Part shown: positions 8,427 through 14,826 of the stretch, piece after piece
How the letters are laid out: every line of letters begins with the position of its first letter
Position numbering within the stretch: the stretch's first letter is position 1
IMG/VR virus record: IMGVR_UViG_3300042898_004618
Span: 1-24,030 of that record
Origin: a virus
Length of the DNA stretch: 24,030 nt
Strand: one strand, 5' to 3'
Made by a program: the position numbers and the translations under genes
Notes under the pieces: model-generated
Database searches by the model: none
What the model was told of the DNA's origin: nothing
What the model saw: only the letters and a program-made list of their open reading frames with translations

Positions 8427-8885
8427 ATGCATAGAAGTGAAATTGTTAGATTATTAAAACTTGCATACACATTTGACAAGTCAGGGAACTTTCGTGAGTC
8501 TGACAAAATAACTTACAAGCTTACTAGAATTGCTCAATACTACGGCAACTTTATGACTACCAACACAGAAAACAGAGTAGTACCTTATGCTGATACTGAA
8601 GAAGATGTAGAAATTGATGCAAAAAGATTAGACAAGCAAGACAGATTTAGAGTACCCGAATCTAAAGATGATGAAGCTTCTAATCCAGAATTTTTTAGTA
8701 TAGAAGCAAAACTACATGGTGCTTCTGGTGGGGGAATTACTTATGAAGATCCAGCCCCAGAATCAAAAAATATTGGCTTAGATGACAATGTAAGCCGTGG
8801 CGATTTAAGTGATTATTTATTCGAAAATACTTATGAACAAAATGTTTCAGATGGCAATGGCTATTTGAACAGAAACCCAAGATAG
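8427..8885 (+). CDS. Unknown small protein with N-terminal helical motif
   Basis: The protein has 152 residues and no recognised family. The N-terminal 40 residues look like a two-helix unit: a hydrophobic helix 'IVRLLKLAYTFDKSGNF' followed by 'ESDKITYKLTRIAQYY'. This fits an 'A..LD..G...EAD.I...L..IA' pattern that I associate, from memory only, with proteins of large phages. The rest is acidic and probably disordered, rich in Asp/Glu/Ser/Asn. No Shine-Dalgarno is visible, and it follows glf by 19 bases. Context suggests a virion or assembly accessory protein. Confidence 0.62.
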   Translation: MHRSEIVRLLKLAYTFDKSGNFRESDKITYKLTRIAQYYGNFMTTNTENRVVPYADTEEDVEIDAKRLDKQDRFRVPESKDDEASNPEFFSIEAKLHGASGGGITYEDPAPESKNIGLDDNVSRGDLSDYLFENTYEQNVSDGNGYLNRNPR

Positions 8886-8894
8886 GAGAAAATT

Positions 8895-9371
8895 ATGCCT
8901 TTACCAATTCAATCTTTAAACAACTTTCCTGAAGATAATGACAATGTTCAAATGTCTTCTTTAGGTCTTTCGGATATGCAAATTCAACTTTTAGGTTTTT
9001 CAAAGCCTGTTAGAGAAGCAAAAGTAATTGTAAGTCAAAAACACATTGATTTATTAATTGAAATTGAAAAGAATCAAAATGATGTAGTTACAGCTGCAAA
9101 TATGATTAATAATCTAAAAGATGCTAAAGTTTGTAATGTTCCAAAGACTATACATGACAATGACCTTCTTGCTCTTAAAACAGCTGGATTATTGACAGGC
9201 AGCGGTAGAACTGTTGCATTAACTGCAAAAGGAAAGATTGCACTTAGAGATGCATATTTGAAAGATCCAGTTAATGAATTTAAGAAATCAAGAAAGAAAG
9301 AAAAGTTTGATTTGACAGAAGCTAAAAATGTTAAAGTTGCTTCCAAAAAATCAACATTTAAGAAAATATGA
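8895..9371 (+). CDS. Winged-helix-like small protein
   Basis: The protein has 158 residues. Residues about 48-118 resemble a winged helix-turn-helix: a helix 'QKHIDLLIEIEKNQNDVVTA', then 'LLALKTAGLLTGSGRTVALT' and 'AKGKIALRDAY'. The L...GLl.g.gr.v.LT.kG pattern is typical of MarR/ArsR-like wings. The C-terminal 40 residues are Lys-rich ('FKKSRKKEKF', 'KVASKKSTFKKI') and could bind DNA or be a tail removed on maturation. A strong Shine-Dalgarno (AGGAG) overlaps the previous stop. The TGA stop is followed directly, in the same frame, by the coding sequence of the DUF192-like protein. It could be a regulator or a DNA-binding structural protein. Confidence 0.68.
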   Translation: MPLPIQSLNNFPEDNDNVQMSSLGLSDMQIQLLGFSKPVREAKVIVSQKHIDLLIEIEKNQNDVVTAANMINNLKDAKVCNVPKTIHDNDLLALKTAGLLTGSGRTVALTAKGKIALRDAYLKDPVNEFKKSRKKEKFDLTEAKNVKVASKKSTFKKI

Positions 9372-9395
9372 CTGACAGAAGATTTTAAAGGAGAG
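9368..9395 (+). other. Candidate +1 frameshift site or single-base indel at DUF192 start
   Basis: An ATG at 9368 overlaps the upstream stop (ATGA) and opens a six-codon frame ending UUU-UAA at 9383-9388. The four T bases at 9383-9386 allow the Phe tRNA to slip +1 and still pair with UUU, after which the frame continues as AAA GGA GAG into the DUF192 coding sequence. A Shine-Dalgarno-like AAAGGAG lies just downstream. One extra T from assembly or mutation would look identical. Confidence 0.45.
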
Positions 9396-9446
9396 TTTGA
9401 ATTAAGACTTGTTGCTGATAATGACAAATTATTACAAAAAGGTCTA

Positions 9447-9749
9447 ATGCATTCCAAACCTTTAGAAAATCTTGAAGTTGCTTATTTTGTTTTTCCAACA
9501 AAAGGCAAGCACTCATTTTGGAATAAAAATGTTTCATATCCATTAACATTAGCTTTTTTAAACTCAAACCATGAGATTGTTGATTTTAAAGATATGGAAG
9601 CAGAGCAGACTGAAAGTGTTTCTCCAGACAGTAATTTTGTAAAATATGTAGTTGAAGCTAACAAAGATACATTCAAAGAACTGGGTATTAAAGTTGGAGA
9701 TAAATTAGAATACAAGGATAACAAAATAGTTTTCCGTAAAAGTAATTAA
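9447..9749 (+). CDS. DUF192-like protein, 5' end probably extends upstream by frameshift
   Basis: The visible ATG gives 100 residues that match the DUF192 core: 'MHSKPLENLEVAYFVFP' (family: GLM.r..L....GMLFvFp), 'FWNKNVSYPLTLAFL' (FWMKNT.iPLDiaFl), 'NHEIVDFKDM' and 'KELGIKVGDKLEY'. In DUF192 the conserved strand and the Gly-Leu before this Met are normally present. Here they lie upstream in the same frame (9387-9446 reads KGEFELRLVADNDKLLQKGL) without an ATG. Either the ATG at 9447 gives a truncated protein, or the true start is ATG 9368 with a +1 shift, or TGA 9369 is read through. DUF192 proteins are often exported; no signal peptide is seen here. The function of the family is poorly known. 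Confidence 0.72.
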   Translation: MHSKPLENLEVAYFVFPTKGKHSFWNKNVSYPLTLAFLNSNHEIVDFKDMEAEQTESVSPDSNFVKYVVEANKDTFKELGIKVGDKLEYKDNKIVFRKSN

Positions 9750-9796
9750 TAATGCCTAAAAAGCAGGGTTAAAAGCATTTTTTATAGAAGGTTTTT

Positions 9797-9840
9797 AGTA
9801 AGTATCAATTGCTTACTTAATCACAATCTTTAAAAAGATT
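9797..9840 (+). promoter_or_regulatory. Two small hairpins in leader of acidic-protein gene
   Basis: AGTAAG/CTTACT (9797-9817) and AATCTTT/AAAGATT (9825-9840) can each fold as short AT-rich stems in the 122-base gap before the gene at 9872. A weak GC-poor stem near 9750-9780 ending in T6 might terminate upstream transcription. No clear promoter is recognised. Confidence 0.3.
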
Positions 9841-9871
9841 AAAAGGATTGAACTTGAGGAGAAATTACACA

Positions 9872-10846
9872 ATGGCAGATAGAATTTTCCCAAACAAGTA
9901 TCAAGAATCTGGATTGGATTCTGAGCTTGTTTTTACTGGTATCAACTGGGATACATTTGGTCAAAGACTTGCCGCTATGGAAGAAGGCGAGGGCAAAGAC
10001 GAAAAGAAAGATGTCCCTGATGAACTTATGAAAGCACTTCATGAGAAATATGAAGGCACATTTGACAACATTGCTGAAGGCTCTGATCAAGGCCACAAGC
10101 CAGTCAATGCTAAATGGGCTTCAGTTGAGGAAGATGACGAAAAATCTGACGAAGATGAGTCTGAGGAAGATGAAGACGAAGAATCTGAAGAAGATGAAGA
10201 TTCTGATGTTGACACTGATGAAGATGATGAAATGACAGAAGAATCAGAAATGAAAAAGAAAGCATCCAAGATTGTCTTCACAAATCCTGCTCAACTTTCC
10301 GCAGAAGCAGTTGAAGCTGCTGTTGCAAATGGTGATGTTAGATTAGCAAACACAATCCTTGCTGCAAGACATCAAAGAAGATTAAGATTAGCTGGCAAAA
10401 TTGAGAATAATATCAAGACTGCACAAGCACACGATCTTAAGCTTGCACAAAGAAGAGCTTACAGAGAAAGCCTTGTAAAAACTGCTGCAAATGCTGCAAA
10501 GAAGACTGTTAAAACTGCAAAGTCTAACGATTCATTTACAAAAGCATCACAACTCAACAATGGCGCTAAGCAGGCTTTTGCTGCTAAGGCAATTGCATCT
10601 GGTTTCCCAGCAGAATATGTAGAAGCTATGCTTAACACTCCTGTTACAGAAAAGCCAGTAGTTGTAGAAATCAAGCAAGTTATGGCTTCTAATTTAACTA
10701 AAAATGTTAAGAAGACAGTTGTAGCTAATATGATTAAAGAATCTGAATTAGATTCAGCAAACATCAACAGATGCAAAGATTATTGGAAGAATGAGCTCGG
10801 TTATGGCGACCCAGAATGGGTAGACGAGTTATTTAAAAATAGTTAA
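9872..10846 (+). CDS. Acidic/basic two-part protein, probable virion or prohead-core protein
   Basis: The start is ATG 9872 with Shine-Dalgarno GAGGAG at 9856; an upstream in-frame TTG at 9848 would place that site inside the gene, so I reject it. The protein has 324 residues. Residues 86-126 are a nearly pure Asp/Glu/Ser tract. After it the protein turns basic and Ala-rich ('MKKKASKIVF', 'NIKTAQAH', 'LVKTAANAAKKTVKTAKS'), ending with a compact tail 'YWKNELGYGDPEWVDELF'. This is the charge pattern expected of internal head/core proteins (compare acidic T4 gp22 and gp67 in composition only). The many K-T/V-A peptides could be processing sites. No family recognised. Confidence 0.72.
   Translation: MADRIFPNKYQESGLDSELVFTGINWDTFGQRLAAMEEGEGKDEKKDVPDELMKALHEKYEGTFDNIAEGSDQGHKPVNAKWASVEEDDEKSDEDESEEDEDEESEEDEDSDVDTDEDDEMTEESEMKKKASKIVFTNPAQLSAEAVEAAVANGDVRLANTILAARHQRRLRLAGKIENNIKTAQAHDLKLAQRRAYRESLVKTAANAAKKTVKTAKSNDSFTKASQLNNGAKQAFAAKAIASGFPAEYVEAMLNTPVTEKPVVVEIKQVMASNLTKNVKKTVVANMIKESELDSANINRCKDYWKNELGYGDPEWVDELFKNS
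10127..10249 (+). repeat. GA-rich low-complexity tract encoding Asp/Glu run
   Basis: GAA/GAT/GAC/TCT codons repeat imperfectly and encode residues 86-126 of the protein starting at 9872. A similar tract occurs at 22168-22275 in another gene. Confidence 0.8.
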
Positions 10847-10868
10847 TTAAAATCCTCAAGTTCAAAAT

Positions 10869-10892
10869 ATCCCAGAGCGAAAGCTCTGGGAT
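10869..10892 (+). promoter_or_regulatory. Perfect 10-bp hairpin capped by GAAA tetraloop
   Basis: The stem ATCCCAGAGC / GCTCTGGGAT encloses a GNRA (GAAA) loop, with no T-tract after it. It lies 23 bases after one stop codon and 30 bases before the next start. It is GC-rich for this genome, so probably a structured mRNA element (stability, processing or attenuation) rather than a terminator. Confidence 0.7.
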
Positions 10893-10921
10893 TAAGACTT
10901 GGGAAAGAATAGGATGCAAAA

Positions 10922-11734
10922 ATGAGCAAATTCAGAAAAGTTTCAGACATAGAAAACATTCCATCATTTATGGAACAAAAATTCGTTGGCGCTAGTTATG
11001 AAGCTTTTGATGATCCATATGCTGAATTGAAGCAAAATTCTACAGAAAATAGAATCAAGATTTCTAAGCAAACAATTGGTAATCAAAAAACAGCAGAAAA
11101 CTTCACAAAGTCATGGGAAAAGATTCAAGGCCCATCTGTATATGAAGAACCAAAATACAACTTCAATAATGAAGATCTTTTTGGAACTAATACTATCAGA
11201 AGAGCAGGATCTGATTATGATGAAGGTTTAAACGCTAGAACCACTACATCAGGCTTAAAAGCTTACTCTGCAGATGAATATATGAATGCAATGCTCAGTA
11301 GAAGCGCTTCCATTTTTAATCCAGATATGATTGCTCTTTCAGAAGAGTTTTTAAATAGCCAAGAAAGCACAAGCCAACAATCTATGGTTAATCAAGCTCA
11401 AAGAAGAGAAGCACAAAGTTCTAAACATGCTTCATGGGAAGAAAAGCAACTCAACCAAATTAGAAAGTCTAGTGTTGTTTCAAATAGAGCGCACTCTGTT
11501 TTAAGAACTGCTAATGAAGGTCAATACTCTTCACAATTTGGCATGATTGATACAGATTCTTTAGATAACAGAGAATCACAAAGAGTTGCTATGCAAGAAA
11601 AATCAAGAGAACAAAGACTTGGATTAAAGAAGAGTCATACAGAAGATCTTGAAAATAGAGCGGTAAACAGAGCTCAAACAATTCATGACATTTATAATAA
11701 TGTGAATATCAATTTAGATATAGACAAGATTTAA
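10922..11734 (+). CDS. Unknown hydrophilic protein, probable virion protein
   Basis: The protein has 270 residues with no recognised family. It is hydrophilic, rich in Ser/Gln/Asn/Glu/Arg, with no signal peptide or membrane segment. The last third ('REQRLGLKKSHTEDLENRAV') looks helical, perhaps coiled coil. Shine-Dalgarno AGGA lies 7 bases before the ATG, and a GNRA-capped hairpin precedes it. A three-codon ATG frame at 10914 overlaps the start (TGA shares bases with the ATG). It is followed after one base by the next gene, with which it is likely co-translated. Confidence 0.68.
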   Translation: MSKFRKVSDIENIPSFMEQKFVGASYEAFDDPYAELKQNSTENRIKISKQTIGNQKTAENFTKSWEKIQGPSVYEEPKYNFNNEDLFGTNTIRRAGSDYDEGLNARTTTSGLKAYSADEYMNAMLSRSASIFNPDMIALSEEFLNSQESTSQQSMVNQAQRREAQSSKHASWEEKQLNQIRKSSVVSNRAHSVLRTANEGQYSSQFGMIDTDSLDNRESQRVAMQEKSREQRLGLKKSHTEDLENRAVNRAQTIHDIYNNVNINLDIDKI

Positions 11735-11735
11735 T

Positions 11736-12659
11736 ATGGAAAGGAAATATTCTTTGTCTGGTCTTGCATCAAATCCTGCAATGGGAATAAATAATCTCGA
11801 CTTAAATGTAGTAGGAGCTGATGGATTACAAGGAAACCAAGAAAGTTCTGATGGTGTATCCATCAAAGATATGATTAATATTTTGGATAAGTTTGAAAAT
11901 TCAAATGGCCAAAATATAAATGATATTAAAACTGATTTAGAAGAAATATTTCCTAATATTACAAGAGAAGAGTATCGTACGATGATCACTCAACTTATGA
12001 ATTCAATTGATTATGCTAATGACCCTAAGAAGAGAACTAAAAATCCTTCCACTGGGAAATATGATCCAACACCTCAAGAATTAGCTCAAAGAATGAAGCA
12101 TAAGTTAAATCATATTAAAGATGTTAATTCACAGCAATCTGAAAAAGTAGGTAGCACAATTATGCCTTTCAATAGTAGACAAGCACAAGTAAAGAAAAAG
12201 AAAAAAACTAGGGGCAATCCTTTCCGTGTTTTAATGGGGAAAGTTGGAAAGCTTTTAGATCATGGACTTGAAAAGAAAGACATTGTAAGATATTTAAATA
12301 AGCAAAAGTACTGGAATAGCGAAACAATTGAACGTGCTGTTGACATTGTAAGAGATTATAACAAGAAAATTAAAAAAGATTCTAAAGATGAAGAGCCAGC
12401 CAAGAAAGCATCTCAAGAATTAAATATTAAAGTTGCTTCTTACGATTATGACACCAAACCAGATTTTGAAAAGAGATCAACACCAGAATTAATTTCAAGA
12501 GCATATTTTTTAGACGATTTGTTAGCTTATAATAAAACTACTCCTCAAGGTGATTTTAAAGAAGCGGCTAATAAAGAAGGCGCTAAAGAAGAACTTTCTA
12601 AAGTTAAAGCTGAGCTTAAAAAAAGAGGAATGGATCTTAAAAACTTAGATTTAGGGTAA
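11736..12659 (+). CDS. Unknown basic protein with small helical module
   Basis: The protein has 307 residues with no recognised family. Residues about 40-90 are an acidic helical region ('VSIKDMINILDKFENS'). Residues about 155-165 are strongly basic ('VKKKKKTRGNPFR'). This is followed by a helical module 'LLDHGLEKKDIVRYLNKQKY' that resembles residues 30-65 of the protein encoded at 2691. The C-terminus is a charged helix ('KEELSKVKAELKKRGMDL'). It contains KKASQ and IKVASY peptides of the kind seen across presumed virion genes here. No Shine-Dalgarno is present; the start codon follows the previous stop by one base, so translation is probably coupled. Confidence 0.66.
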   Translation: MERKYSLSGLASNPAMGINNLDLNVVGADGLQGNQESSDGVSIKDMINILDKFENSNGQNINDIKTDLEEIFPNITREEYRTMITQLMNSIDYANDPKKRTKNPSTGKYDPTPQELAQRMKHKLNHIKDVNSQQSEKVGSTIMPFNSRQAQVKKKKKTRGNPFRVLMGKVGKLLDHGLEKKDIVRYLNKQKYWNSETIERAVDIVRDYNKKIKKDSKDEEPAKKASQELNIKVASYDYDTKPDFEKRSTPELISRAYFLDDLLAYNKTTPQGDFKEAANKEGAKEELSKVKAELKKRGMDLKNLDLG

Positions 12660-12665
12660 AAAATA

Positions 12666-14234
12666 ATGGAAAAGAAAAATTACACAATAAAAATGAAACT
12701 TCAATCACAAAACCCTAAGACAGTTGGAAAATTAATTGGTGGAACTGGGATTTTAGATATGCTCAAAAACATTATGGGCAATCTTTCTCCTATGCACTCA
12801 ATGCCAGAATCACCATTCCATGATTTAGAAAATGATGATATCGATGCATCAGACCCGGTAGGCGCAAAGCTTTTAAACATGGGTGGCCCTAAGCATGTTG
12901 TAAAAATCTTCAGGATGCAATCACCAGAAGATATGCATCATGCAATGAAGCATTTAGCAAATACACTTTCTGAAACAAGAAATGCTTATATTAGAAAAGA
13001 ATTAAGACATTTATTTGCTTCCATCAACTGTGCATTGGGTAATGAAAACGATGCATTTACAATGGAAAGAATTGCAAGCAAATTACCAAAGAAATCTCCT
13101 GGACTATGGCAAGCAGAATCTATTGCAACAGTTGAAAGGTTAATGAAAGTTGCAAATGTTCAAGAATATGATGCGCTTGTTGAAATTGATAAAATGCTTA
13201 GCAATGGTGGTTATGCTCATGTAGCTAATGCATCAAAGATTGCTAAAAATATGTACGAAGCAATTTCAACTCCAAGAAACACTAGAGTTGCATATACTAC
13301 ATTAGCAACTACCGATGGTGAACCAATTTTAATGTGTCCTAAAGGCAAAGTAGAGTTTGGCTCTGCTGTCCCAATGGAAGCATCAAAGTGTAGATGGAAT
13401 TGTATTGACTCAAGATTAGATGTTGACGGAAACGTTAGATGTAATTATGAATCTTGGATGAAGCAATCATTCCAATCCCATGATGTTGTAATGGGAAGAT
13501 TAGACACAACAAGACATCCTGACAATGAAGCTAATTTATTAAATATCAAAGATGGTGAAAGAAAAACCCATGAAGATGAAATTGGCTATGAAAAGATGTT
13601 TGAAGACAGTGATCTCAAGGCAGCTAAACTTAGAAAAGACAAACCAAATACAGATGACAGCATGGAAAAACAATTAGCTGATCTTTCTGCTGTTGGTTAT
13701 GGCCACACAGTTGACGATAAAAAACTCAACAAAAGAACTGCACAATCTGATCACTCTAAAACAATAGAAGACCAATTACCACGTAAAGGCGAACAAAAGA
13801 AATCATTATTTGATCTTCTTGTAAGCAAATATAATACAAAAGTTAATTTAGATGAAAAAATCGAAGTTAATTTAGAAGACAATGCTGGGCTTTACGATAG
13901 AAAAGGTGAAGAAGATAAGTCCACTATTGAAAAAATTAATGAAATGAAAGAAAATCCAATCAATGTATCTGAAGAAATAAATGAAGATGCAGGTGATGGA
14001 GATGATAAAAGCTTGCCAGATCATTTAAATAAAACAGCATCAAAAGATGAAAAATCTTTTGACAATATGTTGGAAGATAAAAGAACTAATAAAAAATTAG
14101 ATAAAACAATTGAAGAAATGCTTGAAGATGATGCAGAAAACTGGGGACATCAATTTTCTGATGATGATTTAAAAGAATTCGCAAAACACTTAGGCTTAGA
14201 TTACATTTTAGAAGAATCAAGAGAAGAAGACTAA
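12666..14234 (+). CDS. Unknown protein with Cys-rich segment and repeated TIE motif
   Basis: The protein has 522 residues. Residues about 1-210 are helical, with 'EDMHHAMKHLANTLSETRNA' and many K/R-[IV]-A peptides. Residues 224-259 contain C224, C242, C246 and C259 ('LMCPKGK', 'SKCRWNCIDSR', 'VRCNYESWM'), a likely metal-binding or disulfide-bonded unit of unknown family. The C-terminal 200 residues are acidic and probably disordered. They carry KTIEDQL (13758-13778), KTIEEML (14103-14123) and related SMEKQL and SFDNML segments. The last base overlaps the next ATG (TAATG). Probably an assembly or virion protein, from position and motif sharing. Confidence 0.68.
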   Translation: MEKKNYTIKMKLQSQNPKTVGKLIGGTGILDMLKNIMGNLSPMHSMPESPFHDLENDDIDASDPVGAKLLNMGGPKHVVKIFRMQSPEDMHHAMKHLANTLSETRNAYIRKELRHLFASINCALGNENDAFTMERIASKLPKKSPGLWQAESIATVERLMKVANVQEYDALVEIDKMLSNGGYAHVANASKIAKNMYEAISTPRNTRVAYTTLATTDGEPILMCPKGKVEFGSAVPMEASKCRWNCIDSRLDVDGNVRCNYESWMKQSFQSHDVVMGRLDTTRHPDNEANLLNIKDGERKTHEDEIGYEKMFEDSDLKAAKLRKDKPNTDDSMEKQLADLSAVGYGHTVDDKKLNKRTAQSDHSKTIEDQLPRKGEQKKSLFDLLVSKYNTKVNLDEKIEVNLEDNAGLYDRKGEEDKSTIEKINEMKENPINVSEEINEDAGDGDDKSLPDHLNKTASKDEKSFDNMLEDKRTNKKLDKTIEEMLEDDAENWGHQFSDDDLKEFAKHLGLDYILEESREED

Positions 14235-14794
14235 TGTGGTACAGAATTAAAAAGGCTCAATTTGGAGGAGGAGTTGTAAAAGCTACTCCTCTTTTGCCTG
14301 TTTCAAGCGGACAAATTGAACAAGAACTTCAAGAAGAATTAAAAGATTCTACTGAGTTTAATAATTTTGATGAACTTAATGAAGCTTTAAAAATGATCTT
14401 GGAAGAAATGGGGCAGACTTTAGAAGAATATTATGAAATGTCTGCAGCTCAACAAAAAGAACTTTGGGAATTATTAATTAGAAAACCTCATCACATTGGA
14501 GGCAGCGAATCATTAACTGATCGTGATCTTAATTCCTATGGAGATCAATTATCTTCTAATTCACAAAGAAGACTGTCCCCTTTTCATGATTCTCCAGAAA
14601 ACACTACAATTGAAGAACAGTTAGATGGATCAAGACATCAAAATAGTAATGTAGATCCAATTAACAAACAATCCTCTGAAGTTGGTAATGGAGTTATTCT
14701 TCAAACAGGTATTGGATCACCATCATTCTTTGCATCTTCAAAATCCAATCCTCTCTTTACTGGTGATTTGCCTTCAGCAAGAACACTTATATAA
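14234..14794 (+). CDS. Unknown small protein with TTIEEQL motif
   Basis: The protein has 186 residues and starts by one-base overlap with the preceding gene. The N-terminus is 'MWYRIKKAQFGGGVVKATP'. Residues about 27-80 are an acidic helical region ('GQIEQELQEELKDS', 'ALKMILEEMGQTLEEYY'). TTIEEQL at 14603-14623 repeats the short motif of its two neighbours. The tail is Ser/Asn/Gly-rich. No family is recognised. It lies immediately upstream of portal, where connector or core accessory proteins are often found. Confidence 0.64.
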   Translation: MWYRIKKAQFGGGVVKATPLLPVSSGQIEQELQEELKDSTEFNNFDELNEALKMILEEMGQTLEEYYEMSAAQQKELWELLIRKPHHIGGSESLTDRDLNSYGDQLSSNSQRRLSPFHDSPENTTIEEQLDGSRHQNSNVDPINKQSSEVGNGVILQTGIGSPSFFASSKSNPLFTGDLPSARTLI

Positions 14795-14814
14795 TCAAAT
14801 AATCTCAATGTGGG

Positions 14815-14822
14815 TATAAATA
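14815..14822 (+). promoter_or_regulatory. Exact T4-late-like octamer TATAAATA before portal
   Basis: The octamer ends four bases before the portal ATG. If used as in T4, transcription would start at or just after that ATG, giving a leaderless or shortened product. It may therefore be fortuitous. No Shine-Dalgarno precedes this ATG. Confidence 0.25.
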
Positions 14823-14826
14823 AAAT

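Noticed and set aside
2008-9371. Alternative genetic code with TGA as sense
   Set aside because: Trp is encoded by TGG throughout, and both TGA stops fit gene ends (one is doubled and overlaps the next start). The 9369 TGA is better explained by a local frameshift or start problem.
9750-9790. Possible terminator after the DUF192-like gene
   Set aside because: Only a 5-bp AATGC/GCATT stem with a 19-base loop before T6. Too weak to list as a terminator.
10087-10281. Ser-rich reverse-strand frame opposite the acidic tract
   Set aside because: It is the complement of GAA/GAT repeats (TTC/ATC read as Ser codons); no ribosome site and no homology. The + strand frame is the gene.
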